A DNA stretch of 64,000 bases from Clostridium sp. MSJ-8 (lineage in GTDB: Bacteria > Bacillota > Clostridia > Clostridiales > Clostridiaceae), in NCBI RefSeq assembly GCF_018918325.1, contig NZ_JAHLQH010000045.1, positions 1 through 64,000 on the forward strand. Reading direction: 5' to 3'. The position numbers and the translations under genes were made by a program. Below the pieces are notes generated by a model. The model did not search any database, was not told the DNA's origin, and saw only the letters and a program-made list of their open reading frames with translations. Below are positions 44,961-55,116 of this stretch, piece by piece (the stretch's first letter is position 1; each line of letters begins with the position of its first letter).

Positions 44961-46142
44961 ATGCAGTATACAGCAGGAGAATTAGCAAAGTTATTAGGAG
45001 TTTCATCAAGAACAATACGATTTTATGATGAGAAAAAACTTTTAATACCATGTGGATATTCAGATTCAGGATATCGTTTATATGATGAGCAGAGTGTTCA
45101 ACGTTTACAAAAAATAATGATGTTGAAGTTTATGAATTTTTCTCTAGAACAGATTGCAGGAATTATACAAAATGATGGCGGAGATATTCGGGAATCTTTA
45201 CGAGAACAGGAATTGATGCTAATTGAGAAGAAAGAGCATATTTTAAGAATAATTGATGCTGTTAGAAAAACTGAAAATTCTTCGGATGAAGAATTTTGGG
45301 ATAACATGCTTCGTACCATTAAGATTACTAGAGAAAGAGAAGAGGTGGTTGCACAGTATGCAACTGATGAGAACTTAATTAACAGAATATCCATTCATAA
45401 CTTTAGTACTTCTAAACAAAGCTTTTACAGTTGGTTGTTAGAAAGGATAGAACTAAAGGAAAATATGAAGATTTTAGACATAGGATGTGGAAATGCATAT
45501 TTTTGGAAGAGAGTAGCAAAGGATCTTCCAAAAAATCTTGAGATTCATTTAGTTGATTATTCTGAAGGCATGATTAAAAGTGCTAAAAAAAGTGTAAATG
45601 ATATTTTGAAAGAATATCCTGAGAAATGTCTTAAGTTTGTGGTGGACAAAAGGGATGCAACCGATTTTTCTTATCCTGTCTCAGGTTTTAATAGAATTAT
45701 GGCAAATCATGTATTATTTCACATGAGTAAGGACAGTAGAATTCAGTTATATCATAAGATTCAAGCTTTACTTACAAAGGGAGGACGTTTTTCATGTAGC
45801 TTAATTGGGAAAAATCATATGAAAGAGATTAATGATTTTATTGAGGAATATTATCCAAGTATTGGAGTCGCTTCAGAAAAGTTTGATATTTTATTAGAAA
45901 ACGCTGAAGAAGAATTGCAGAAGTATTTCAAAGTGCTTAAGGTTGAAGAACAAGACAATGATTTGCTTGTACCAGATGAAGAAACTATTTTTAACTATGT
46001 TACATCTTATTCACAGACTGCAAAAGAAATAATAAGTAAAGAAAAAGAACTATTTTTAGAACGTGTTTGCTTGAAGAAGAATATGGACGGGTGTATGTAT
46101 ATTCATAAATCAACAGGAAATGTTGTATGTGAGCTTCTTTAA
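44961..46142 (+). CDS. MerR regulator fused to a SAM-dependent methyltransferase
   Basis: 393 residues. The N-terminal MerR domain (1-75: YTAGELAKLLGVSSRTIRFYDEKKLL, split below 20-residue blocks by a helix) has YSDSGYRLYDE and a following coiled coil to about 110. The C-terminal class I methyltransferase (about 150-300) has motif I ILDIGCGNAYF and LVDYSEGMIKSAKKS, and FNRIMANHVLFHM after motif IV. The effector domain is thus an enzyme fold, which could sense S-adenosylmethionine or methylate a toxic compound. RBS GAAAGGAG. Confidence 0.85.
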   Translation: MQYTAGELAKLLGVSSRTIRFYDEKKLLIPCGYSDSGYRLYDEQSVQRLQKIMMLKFMNFSLEQIAGIIQNDGGDIRESLREQELMLIEKKEHILRIIDAVRKTENSSDEEFWDNMLRTIKITREREEVVAQYATDENLINRISIHNFSTSKQSFYSWLLERIELKENMKILDIGCGNAYFWKRVAKDLPKNLEIHLVDYSEGMIKSAKKSVNDILKEYPEKCLKFVVDKRDATDFSYPVSGFNRIMANHVLFHMSKDSRIQLYHKIQALLTKGGRFSCSLIGKNHMKEINDFIEEYYPSIGVASEKFDILLENAEEELQKYFKVLKVEEQDNDLLVPDEETIFNYVTSYSQTAKEIISKEKELFLERVCLKKNMDGCMYIHKSTGNVVCELL

Positions 46143-46294
46143 ATTTAAAGAAAATGATCGAAGAAATTAAGTTGAAATTACAGAAGTAATTAGAAATAAA
46201 TATATTAAATAGATAAACTTGCAAAGTTTTTGTCTGTAATAAGTATTTATGGATATATATAATAATCACTGTAAGATAAACGCATGGCAGTGAA

Positions 46295-46347
46295 TATTTG
46301 AGTTACTTCGATTAATGAGTGGATTATTACTCAAATAGATTTTCTCC
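46295..46347 (+). ncRNA. Candidate structured RNA module 1 upstream of the Ro60 gene
   Basis: The stem TATTTGAGT (46295-46303) / ACTCAAATA (46329-46337) encloses TACTTCGATT and is followed by GATTTTCTCC. The layout repeats at 46370-46439 with a differently paired stem. Ro60 proteins bind Y RNAs that are usually encoded next to them; a Y-RNA role is inferred, not shown. Confidence 0.4.
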
Positions 46348-46369
46348 ATGAATAAAATAGGTAGTGTAG

Positions 46370-46439
46370 AAAAGTGTTACTTCGGATTTTATGTTAGCTC
46401 TTAAGTAGGAAATGAGCAAAACACTTTTTGATTTTCTCC
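46370..46439 (+). ncRNA. Candidate structured RNA module 2 upstream of the Ro60 gene
   Basis: The stem AAAAGTGTT (46370-46378) / AACACTTTT (46420-46428) encloses ACTTCGGATT, with an inner stem GCTC/GAGC (46397-46400, 46414-46417). It is followed by GATTTTCTCC as in module 1. The paired bases differ from module 1 while pairing is kept, and the ACTTCG-ATT loop is conserved, which argues for RNA structure. Confidence 0.45.
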
Positions 46440-46483
46440 TATTTTTATAAAATAATCTTTTTATTATGAAAGGGTGAAATAGA

Positions 46484-47965
46484 ATGAGTAAATTTAATAA
46501 TATAATTGTAAGAAAAAATAAATTAACAATTAACAATGAAGGCCATATTGCTTATAAGATGAAACTTAAAGAATTAGTAGTAGTAGAAGCCCTATCTAGT
46601 TTTTTTGGAGAATTAAAATTTTATAATGACAATACTAATGACATAATACAAAATGTTAGAAAGATGATTGAAATAGAACCTGATTTTATTGCTAATTTGG
46701 CTATATATTCTAGGTGTGTTATGAATTTAAGAAGTATATCTCATATGCTTGTAGCTGAACTTGCTCATTCTAATAATGGTAAAAAATATGTTAGAGAAGT
46801 TACAAAAGAGATTGTAACAAGACCAGATGATATGACTGAGATTCTTTCATATTATATAAATACTTTTGGAAAACCAATACCTAATTCTCTTAAGAAAGGA
46901 ATAGCAGATAGTTTCATTAGATTTGATGAATATAGTTTAGCAAAGTATAACAGTGCTTATAGCCAGTTAAAACTAAAAGATATATTATGCCTTGTTCATC
47001 CAAAGGCAAAGGATGAAAAGCAAAATGATATGTTTAAGAGGCTTATAGAAGGAAAATTAGAAAAAACATTAACATGGCAGACAAAGCTTTCTACTATAGG
47101 CAATACAAAGGAAGCTTGGGAAGAGCTTATAGCAAGTGATAAGTTAGGCTATATGGCTATACTTAGAAATTTGAGAAATATATTAAAATGCAATCCTAGT
47201 AATATTGATAAGGTTTACGAAATATTAAGTAATGAAGATAGAGTATTAAAGAGTAAACAATTACCTTTTAGATTTTATTCTGCTTATAATACATTATGTA
47301 GAGAAGGTATGGGAACTTCTAAGATATATAGTGTATTAGAAGATGCAATAAAATATTCAACTAGTAATATTGACAAAATATCTGGAAGAACTTTTATAGC
47401 TGCAGATGTTTCAGGCTCTATGACTATGCCTATAAGTAGTAGAAGTGAAGTTACATCAGCAGATATTGCAGTAGTAATGATGGCTATTGCAAATTATATA
47501 TGCGAAGAAGCTATAACAGGTACTTTCAGCGATACATTTGAACTATATCCTATGAGTAGTAGTGGAGGAATAATAGCTAATGCAAAAAGTGTACCTATAA
47601 CAGGTTTGGGTACCAACATGATTGCACCACTTAGATATTTAATTGACAACTATATATATGTAGATAGAATAATTATTTTATCTGATAATGAAGCAGGATA
47701 TTCATATAAAGGAATATGCCAACAATATGTTGATGAATATAGATGTAAAGTTAATCCAGATGTATGGGTACATGCAATAGATATGAATGGATATGGAACT
47801 CAACAATTTTGGGGAGGTAATGTAAATATAATTTCGGGTTGGAGTGAAAATATATTTAAATTTATATCTTCAGTTGAGGATTCTGGAAAGAAAAAAATGT
47901 TAAATGAAATTGAAAATTACTATTTTAAGAAAGGAAATATAAGTTATGAAGGTTATACAGGGTAA
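46484..47965 (+). CDS. rsr: TROVE domain protein (Ro60/Rsr orthologue)
   Basis: 493 residues. The HEAT-like TROVE ring spans about 15-300 (MIEIEPDFIANLAIYSR, RSISHMLVAELAH). A VWA domain follows with MIDAS DVSGSM (Asp308, Ser310, Ser312) and LSDNEAGY. Ro60 binds misfolded RNAs and Y RNAs. The gene overlaps rtcB by 20 bases, the known Ro60-RtcB pairing of bacterial RNA-repair operons. RBS GAAAGGGTG. Confidence 0.88.
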   Translation: MSKFNNIIVRKNKLTINNEGHIAYKMKLKELVVVEALSSFFGELKFYNDNTNDIIQNVRKMIEIEPDFIANLAIYSRCVMNLRSISHMLVAELAHSNNGKKYVREVTKEIVTRPDDMTEILSYYINTFGKPIPNSLKKGIADSFIRFDEYSLAKYNSAYSQLKLKDILCLVHPKAKDEKQNDMFKRLIEGKLEKTLTWQTKLSTIGNTKEAWEELIASDKLGYMAILRNLRNILKCNPSNIDKVYEILSNEDRVLKSKQLPFRFYSAYNTLCREGMGTSKIYSVLEDAIKYSTSNIDKISGRTFIAADVSGSMTMPISSRSEVTSADIAVVMMAIANYICEEAITGTFSDTFELYPMSSSGGIIANAKSVPITGLGTNMIAPLRYLIDNYIYVDRIIILSDNEAGYSYKGICQQYVDEYRCKVNPDVWVHAIDMNGYGTQQFWGGNVNIISGWSENIFKFISSVEDSGKKKMLNEIENYYFKKGNISYEGYTG

Positions 47966-49169
47966 ATATACTATGGCTAAAGTTTTTACAGATAATATAG
48001 AAGAAGAAGCTATAGATCAATTAACGGAATTATGTAATCAACCTTTTGTAGAAGGGTGTAAGGTAAGAATAATGCCTGATACACACAAAGGATCAGGCTG
48101 TGTTATAGGATTTACGGCAGATCTTGGAGATAAAGTTATTCCTAATATAGTAGGTGTAGATATAGGATGTGGAATGTTAACTATAAAGCTTGGCAAGGTA
48201 GATATAGATTTAGAGAGGTTAGATGAGATAATAAATAAGTTTATTCCATCAGGACAAAATGTACATGAAGGAAGAATGATAAAATATCCTAAATTACAAG
48301 AGCTAAAATGTTATAGATCTCTTAAAAATACCAAGAGAATCGAAAGAAGTATAGGTTCATTAGGTGGTGGAAACCATTTTATAGAAGTAGATATTTCAGA
48401 TGATGAAGAATTATATTTAGTTATCCATTCAGGTAGTAGAAACTTGGGTAATCAAGTCGCTATAATATATCAAAAGTTAGCCATAGACTTATGTTCAGGT
48501 AGAGGAGATTATTATACCAAGAGAGATGAGATAATAGAAACTTTCAAAAAAGAAGGAAGAAGAAAAGAAATACAGAAAGAATTAAAAAAATTAGAAGCAT
48601 TATATGAAGAACTAAAACCTATATATCCTAAAGATTTATGTTTCTTAACAGGAAGGTATAGGGAGGATTATCTTAATGATATGAATATATGTCAAGAATA
48701 TGCAACACTAAATAGAGAAACTATGGCAAATATTATATTAAATCATCTTATGAATAAGAGTTTACAAGACTTCGAACATTATGAAACTATACACAATTAT
48801 ATTAATTTTAAAGATAATATAATAAGAAAAGGTAGTGTATCATCTTATAAAGGAGAAAAGTTGATTATTCCTATAAATATGAGAGATGGCAGTCTTCTAT
48901 GCATAGGGAAAGGTAATGATGACTGGAATTATTCTGCACCTCATGGGGCTGGTAGAGTAATGAGTAGAACTAAGGCAAAAGAACAAATAAGTTATGAAGA
49001 ATTCAAGAATTCCATGAAAGGAATATATACAACATCAGTTTGTGAATCAACAATAGATGAAGCCCCTATGGTATATAAGCCTATGGAGGAAATTATCAAA
49101 AATATATGTGATACAGTTGATATTATTGATATAATAAAACCAATATATAACTTCAAAGCAAAAGAATAA
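47946..49169 (+). CDS. rtcB: RNA-splicing ligase RtcB
   Basis: 407 residues from ATG 47946 (MKVIQGKYTMAKVFTD), which matches the usual N-terminus of the family; the later ATG at 47973 is less likely. Metal and active-site motifs: PDTHKGSGC, VDIGCGM, GGGNHFIEVD, HSGSRNLG, and APHGAGRVMSR with the guanylated His. It joins RNA 2',3'-cyclic phosphate or 3'-phosphate ends to 5'-hydroxyls using GTP and manganese. Co-translated with the Ro60 gene. Confidence 0.92.
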   Translation: MKVIQGKYTMAKVFTDNIEEEAIDQLTELCNQPFVEGCKVRIMPDTHKGSGCVIGFTADLGDKVIPNIVGVDIGCGMLTIKLGKVDIDLERLDEIINKFIPSGQNVHEGRMIKYPKLQELKCYRSLKNTKRIERSIGSLGGGNHFIEVDISDDEELYLVIHSGSRNLGNQVAIIYQKLAIDLCSGRGDYYTKRDEIIETFKKEGRRKEIQKELKKLEALYEELKPIYPKDLCFLTGRYREDYLNDMNICQEYATLNRETMANIILNHLMNKSLQDFEHYETIHNYINFKDNIIRKGSVSSYKGEKLIIPINMRDGSLLCIGKGNDDWNYSAPHGAGRVMSRTKAKEQISYEEFKNSMKGIYTTSVCESTIDEAPMVYKPMEEIIKNICDTVDIIDIIKPIYNFKAKE

Positions 49170-49196
49170 ACTGTATGAGGTAAGGGGGAGAATAAT

Positions 49197-50486
49197 TTGT
49201 TTGCTGATTTTATAAAACATTATGATAACATTCGCTCTATACTTAGAGAGATGTTTTTATATGGTTGCTTTTCTAGAGAGGATTATGAGAATAAGAAGAT
49301 AGGGAGTTCTAGAAAGGTTAGTTATGAGATAAGGAGAATTCAGCAATATATAGAAAAAGAATTTATTAGAATAGATAGGGATGGAAAAGTGAAACTTCTT
49401 AGTTTGAGCTATGATGCTATAACTAATACTAAAAACTTTTTGGTAAGCACATATCTTAATAAAAGTTTCACTAAAACTGATATAGTACTTCATTATAATA
49501 TACTTCTTATATTAAATAGGAGTGATAAGCCCCTTACAATGAATGAAATTGAAGATGAATTAGTGAAAAATAATCTGATTGATTATGAAATTATAAGTAG
49601 CAAGACAATAGAGAGAAAAGTGAAAAAATTAAGTGATTCCATGGGCATTATTCAATCTAAGAAAGTAGGACGTAGTAAAGTATATAGTATAGCAGATGAT
49701 ATATTTTTAGATCTTACTTCAGAAGAACTTGATAAGCTCATGGATATAGTTTCTTTATGCAAAAATATTATTTTCCCTAATATATCCGGATATTATCTAG
49801 AAGATACATTGAAGCAATATATGAAGTTTGAGAGAAAGATAGATTATTGTTTCGATGATATATTTCAATATCAGAAGTTACATTTTCATCCAATAATTGA
49901 AGAAGAGGTTTTATGGAAATTATTAAATGCTATTAAGGATAAGAAGAGGGTTGCATTAGAATATAATAAAAATATTAATAGCAGAAGTAGATATAATTCA
50001 GAGGAGATAATTCCATACAAGATACGTTATGATGTTGAATGTGGAAGATGGTATTTAATAAGCTTTAAAGGAGATAAGTGTTTTATATCTAGATTAGATA
50101 GGATAGCGGATGTAAGGATACTTAATATAAATTATAATGAAGATTGTCTTGAAGATAAATATAAAAAGGCAATGATGTATAGTTGGTCAGCAGTACAGAT
50201 AAATGGTAATACAGAACCTGAAGTATTTAAATTTAAAGTGAGTATATCAGATAGTAGTGAAAATTATATTATTGATAAAATAAAGGCAGAACTAGAAACA
50301 TATGAGGTAGAGAAAATAGATGAATATACATATCTATTCACCAAAATAGTTAATGATTGTAATGAACTGACACCATGGATAAGAGGATATGCAGGAAGGA
50401 TTGAAGTAATAGAACCTGCATACATAAGAAAGAAGATAAATAGGGATTGGAAGGAGATGCTTAAAAACTATGGAGTTATTTCATGA
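49197..50486 (+). CDS. WYL domain transcriptional regulator 1
   Basis: 429 residues. Start TTG 49197 behind AAGGGGGAG. A winged-helix region (about 90-175) is followed by a WYL domain (about 235-310: RVALEYNKN, IIPYKIRYDVECGRWYLISF) and a WCX-like C-terminus. WYL proteins sense nucleic acids or nucleotides and control repair and defence genes. It is 27 bases after rtcB, so it likely controls this operon. The next gene overlaps by 17 bases. Confidence 0.85.
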   Translation: MFADFIKHYDNIRSILREMFLYGCFSREDYENKKIGSSRKVSYEIRRIQQYIEKEFIRIDRDGKVKLLSLSYDAITNTKNFLVSTYLNKSFTKTDIVLHYNILLILNRSDKPLTMNEIEDELVKNNLIDYEIISSKTIERKVKKLSDSMGIIQSKKVGRSKVYSIADDIFLDLTSEELDKLMDIVSLCKNIIFPNISGYYLEDTLKQYMKFERKIDYCFDDIFQYQKLHFHPIIEEEVLWKLLNAIKDKKRVALEYNKNINSRSRYNSEEIIPYKIRYDVECGRWYLISFKGDKCFISRLDRIADVRILNINYNEDCLEDKYKKAMMYSWSAVQINGNTEPEVFKFKVSISDSSENYIIDKIKAELETYEVEKIDEYTYLFTKIVNDCNELTPWIRGYAGRIEVIEPAYIRKKINRDWKEMLKNYGVIS

Positions 50487-51480
50487 ATATAAAAATAGAT
50501 ATTTTAACTTAGTTTTTAAGTTGCTCAATTTATCTCAAAGAGGATTGAGTAGGGAAGAGATTATATCATTAATAGATCAAGAGGAATATGATGAAAAATT
50601 AATATCTAAAAATTTAGTAACCTTTGAGGGAATGTTATTAAATGAATGTGATGAAGAAGATAGATTGAATTTATTAACAGAAGAAAATGATAAATTTTAT
50701 CCTATTATAAAGAATAATAAAAGTCTAGCACTTAGTGTCAGATTATCAACTATAGAGAAACAGTGGTTAAAATCTATGATAAGTGACGATATGGTAAGAG
50801 AATTGCTAGGAGAAGAAATAATAAATAAACTAGAAAATAAACTTGCAAATGTAGAGAGTATATCCAAAGATGTAATAGAAAAGACTAATAAAATTACATA
50901 TGATAAGAAAAATTATAGTGTTCTAAAGGATAAATTTTTTCTATTAATAGATTCAATAAAGAGAAATAAAATAATAAAATACACTAGTGTAGATAAGATG
51001 GGAAATGAATATAAAGACATATTAGCATTACCTATAAGAATAGATTATTCATTAAAAGATGAGAATATTAGGGTTTCTGTGTATTCGTTAGTAGAAAAGA
51101 GAAGCATAATGTTATTATTAAGCAACGTTAAAGAAATTGAAATTCTAGAAGATATGCAAGTCGATATTAAGAGATCAGATATAATAGATAATCTTAAACA
51201 GAAGAAATATTGCAAAGAGCCAATAGTATTAGAGGTGACTGATATAAAGGGTGCAATGGCTAGATGTTTTATGGGATTTTCTTCTTATGAGAGAAGTACA
51301 AGGAGTTTAGGGGATAATAAATATGAGGTTAAGATATTTTATTATACATTTAATAAAGATGAAATGATAAGAAAGATATTGACTCTTGGGCCTTATGTAG
51401 TAGTAAAATCACCAGAAAATATACGAAATGATATTATAGATATACTTAAAAAGAGAGTTTTATATTTAAATGATGAATAA
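50470..51480 (+). CDS. WYL domain transcriptional regulator 2
   Basis: 336 residues. An N-terminal helix region (LSQRGLSREEIISLI) suggests DNA binding. The WYL-like part (about 165-240: NKIIKYTSVDKMGNEYKDIL, ALPIRIDYSLKDENIRVSVYS) lacks the literal W-Y-L triplet, and a WCX region follows. It overlaps regulator 1 by 17 bases, so the two are probably made in equal amounts and could form a heteromer. Confidence 0.75.
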   Translation: MELFHEYKNRYFNLVFKLLNLSQRGLSREEIISLIDQEEYDEKLISKNLVTFEGMLLNECDEEDRLNLLTEENDKFYPIIKNNKSLALSVRLSTIEKQWLKSMISDDMVRELLGEEIINKLENKLANVESISKDVIEKTNKITYDKKNYSVLKDKFFLLIDSIKRNKIIKYTSVDKMGNEYKDILALPIRIDYSLKDENIRVSVYSLVEKRSIMLLLSNVKEIEILEDMQVDIKRSDIIDNLKQKKYCKEPIVLEVTDIKGAMARCFMGFSSYERSTRSLGDNKYEVKIFYYTFNKDEMIRKILTLGPYVVVKSPENIRNDIIDILKKRVLYLNDE

Positions 51481-51536
51481 GTAAATTGTTATTATGGTAT
51501 TTTAAGGTTGTTAAATTAAATAAGAATATTAAGTTT

Positions 51537-51595
51537 AGACAATAAATGTCGCTTATCTTATGTCGGACGGATAAGCAATGTTTATTGTCTTTTTT
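51537..51595 (+). terminator. Long hairpin terminator of the RNA-repair operon
   Basis: AGACAATAAA / TTTATTGTCT and GCTTATC / GATAAGC form a stem with one internal bulge, followed by six T. Its length also allows a small stable RNA. Confidence 0.8.
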
Positions 51596-51694
51596 AACGT
51601 CTTAGAAAGTATAAAAGTTTCATGGATTTAAGAGACGCTTAGCAAGTCGTTAGAAATATAATTTAACAAATTAAATAATTAGGAGGGGAATAAC

Positions 51695-51853
51695 ATGCCA
51701 AAAACAAAAGGAGAATCAATAATACAGTTTATACCTAATTATATAGTTACATATTGCAGAAACTTTTTATTTGCACTTCCATTACAGTTAATTTTGGTAG
51801 GACCATTAGCTAGATTTATATTTAGATCTATTTTTCGTAATAAAGAAAGATAA
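51695..51853 (+). CDS. 52-residue DUF2798-like membrane protein
   Basis: MPKTKGESIIQFIPNYIVTY is followed by one helix and the end GPLARFIFRSIF, the pattern of one half of DUF2798 proteins. AGGAGGGG lies 6 bases before the ATG. Full DUF2798 proteins have two such halves, so this is a single-unit version. Function unknown. Confidence 0.7.
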   Translation: MPKTKGESIIQFIPNYIVTYCRNFLFALPLQLILVGPLARFIFRSIFRNKER

Positions 51854-51857
51854 TACC

Positions 51858-51939
51858 ATGACAGGTTCTAAAAACAAGTTTTAGAACCTGTCATAATGGC
51901 TAAACAAAATCTAAGGGTATATAGTATAGCTTTAGATTT
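51858..51939. terminator. Double hairpin between convergent genes; repeat copy 1
   Basis: ATGACAGGTTCTAAAA pairs perfectly with TTTTAGAACCTGTCAT (51858-51894). A second stem AAATCTAA / TTAGATTT follows. The segment from about 51861 to 51930 resembles 54931-55000, including CATAATGGCTAAACAAAAT versus CATGAAGGATAAACAAAAT. Confidence 0.7.
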
Positions 51940-51946
51940 TGTTCCA

Positions 51947-52918
51947 TTAAAGTCTATATAGTCTAGTTTGGAATTGGAAGTTTCTCTTTGTTTCAAAGCC
52001 ATCTTCTGATTCAATATTCTTTATATTTTCAGACATAGATACTAAACTAGCACTCATATTGTCTGCTCTAGCAATTATAAGCGCTTCTTCAAAAGAAGGT
52101 TTAACAGGAGAACCCCATTCAAGGTTTTCATGGTGACTAGCTACAATATGAATAAGTAGTTTAAACCAATTAGGTTTTTGAGGTAGATTCTTTTTGGTGC
52201 AAAAATTATTTATAGCTTCGTATAATAATCCTATACCTTCAACAATGTGATCATTTAACTTGCCTACTTCTGTCATTTGCGGTTCGAATATTTTCATTGT
52301 ATAGCAATTTAGTTTGCCTATGTCATGCAATAAAGAACCCATCTTTATAAGATCTAAATTAATAGCTCTATCTCCAGTTGTCTTATTCTTAATAGTTGCC
52401 ATAGATAATGCATATTCTAGAACTTCTGTGCTATGTTGAGCATTTCCACCAATGAAGTTGTGGTGAATTCCTACTGCAGAAGGTGCATTGAAATAATCTT
52501 CTTGAGTATGTATTAATTCTCCACTTATAACACCTTCAGTAAATTCTCTTATTTCTTCATTTTCTATTGAATCAACTGCAGAACGTATTATTTTTTTTAA
52601 GCTTTCTTTTGGAATATATGAGGTTTTTGTAACATATTTTATTGCATCTGGTTCAGTATTTAATTCTATATTAGATATATCTATATATTTACCTCTGAAG
52701 TCCTTCATTTCTCCTGAAACATTATAAACCTTACCTATTTCAGGAATTAAATCATCTTCAGTATGATTCCATTTTTTTGCGACTCCGATGCTAGCACCAT
52801 CATTAAATTTTATTAATAAATATTTTCCTCTTGAATAGGGTAATATATCTGCACTTATAATTCCTATATAACTATTAGTAATTTTTTCTCCTACTTGATA
52901 TTCACTTGCTCTCTTCAT
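51947..52918 (-). CDS. yhaM: YhaM-type 3'-5' exoribonuclease
   Basis: 323 residues, close to the roughly 314 of Bacillus YhaM. The N-terminal OB-fold (about 1-90) is followed by an HD domain: HHNFIGGNAQHSTEVLEYA, LLHDIGKLN, ASHHENLEWGSP, ARADNMSA. It degrades RNA and single-stranded DNA from the 3' end in a metal-dependent way. Transcribed towards the RNA-repair operon. The 52919-53199 gap upstream holds only AT-rich sequence and a 9-bp palindrome (AATGTTATT / AATAACATT, 53144-53165). Confidence 0.85.
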   Translation of the reverse strand: MKRASEYQVGEKITNSYIGIISADILPYSRGKYLLIKFNDGASIGVAKKWNHTEDDLIPEIGKVYNVSGEMKDFRGKYIDISNIELNTEPDAIKYVTKTSYIPKESLKKIIRSAVDSIENEEIREFTEGVISGELIHTQEDYFNAPSAVGIHHNFIGGNAQHSTEVLEYALSMATIKNKTTGDRAINLDLIKMGSLLHDIGKLNCYTMKIFEPQMTEVGKLNDHIVEGIGLLYEAINNFCTKKNLPQKPNWFKLLIHIVASHHENLEWGSPVKPSFEEALIIARADNMSASLVSMSENIKNIESEDGFETKRNFQFQTRLYRL

Positions 52919-53198
52919 AAAAAATAAGCCTCCATTAACTTTTGTATAAAGTATAACTTATATACAATATTTAATTATTTGTGTTTACAAATAATATTAT
53001 ACATAAAAAAATTATTAATAAGGAATTATTTTATAAGAAAATAGTATCTATTCAAACTAAAATTATAAAATAAGGACTAAATTGTATTATGTAATTGTTA
53101 CATCATTAATGTAATAAAATTATATATATAGACATAGTAAGCAAATGTTATTTATCAATAACATTAATGTATAAAAATGAAAAAATGTGAATAAAATA

Positions 53199-53250
53199 GT
53201 TGACAAAGGCAACAAAAAGGAATATATTAGTTTATAGAAAGTGGCAACAA
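53199..53250 (+). promoter_or_regulatory. Promoter and probable MarR operator
   Basis: TTGACA (53200-53205), 17-base spacer, TATATT (53223-53228). The inverted repeat GTTGACAAAGGCAAC overlaps the -35 (53199-53213), and GGCAACAA recurs at 53243-53250. Autoregulation by the MarR protein is inferred. Confidence 0.6.
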
Positions 53251-53266
53251 TTTTGAGGTGAATATA

Positions 53267-53734
53267 ATGGATGAAAAGAAGGACATTATTTCAGACATTC
53301 GTAAGTTCAATCTATTTTATACAAATTATTTTGGCTACTTAAACCAACATTTGTTGGAAACTAAATATTCAGTAACAGATATACGTGTATTGATAGAGAT
53401 TGATAGAATACCTGAATGCACTGCTAATAAAATGGTGAAGATATTGAAGTTCGATAGGAGCTATATGAGTAGAATCTTAAAGAGATTCGAGAAGAATGGC
53501 TTGATAGAGAGAAAGATATCAGAAACAGATAAGAGAGTACATTATGTTTCTCTTACAGAGGAAGGCAAGAAGGAATTAGCAGAGATTAACTATAGAGCAG
53601 ATAAGCAGGTGGCTGGAGTTATTCAGTATTTGAATGATGAAGAGAAAGAAAGACTTCGAAATGCTGCAAAAGAATTAATGGATTTATTCTCTAGAAATGA
53701 AGAATTAAAACATTATCATTATAAATCAAGATAG
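53267..53734 (+). CDS. MarR family transcriptional regulator
   Basis: 155 residues; ATG 53267 behind TGAGGTG. The winged helix (CTANKMVKILKFDRSYMSRIL, here given in part) ends with the wing sequence ETDKRVHYVSLTEEG. Located 84 bases before ilvC on the same strand but with its own promoter; targets unknown. Confidence 0.87.
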   Translation: MDEKKDIISDIRKFNLFYTNYFGYLNQHLLETKYSVTDIRVLIEIDRIPECTANKMVKILKFDRSYMSRILKRFEKNGLIERKISETDKRVHYVSLTEEGKKELAEINYRADKQVAGVIQYLNDEEKERLRNAAKELMDLFSRNEELKHYHYKSR

Positions 53735-53803
53735 AGTAATAATTAAGTGCTCAGTGATGAACTCTTAAATTACATATACACAATATTTTATATTTTAATT
53801 TAA

Positions 53804-54835
<1,032 letters not shown>

Positions 54836-54878
54836 TTTGAGCTTAATGAAAATGAGATAATTCATTGCATAATTATAC

Positions 54879-54916
54879 AAAAAGGATCTATTCTTAATAG
54901 GAATAGGTCCTTTTTT
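54879..54916 (+). terminator. Terminator of ilvC
   Basis: AAAAAGGATCTATTC pairs with GAATAGGTCCTTTTTT. Confidence 0.88.
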
Positions 54917-54930
54917 ACGCTTTAGGAAAT

Positions 54931-55000
54931 TACATAGAATTTCAAAACAAGTTTTGAAACTTATCATGAAGGATAAACAAAATTTTAGGTACTATAGGTG
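54931..55000. repeat. Repeat copy 2 (related to 51861-51930)
   Basis: The short hairpin TTTCAAAAC / GTTTTGAAA is followed by a segment that matches the first copy at most positions. The hairpin differs in sequence but keeps pairing. Confidence 0.4.
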
Positions 55001-55116
55001 GACAGATAATTTTAAGAAAAATATGTTAAATATGCATTAGTATTGGTATAATGTAATTAATTGTGGGGATATTAAAAGAAGTATCAAGTTAAAATTTAGG
55101 AAGTAGGTTTATTGTC

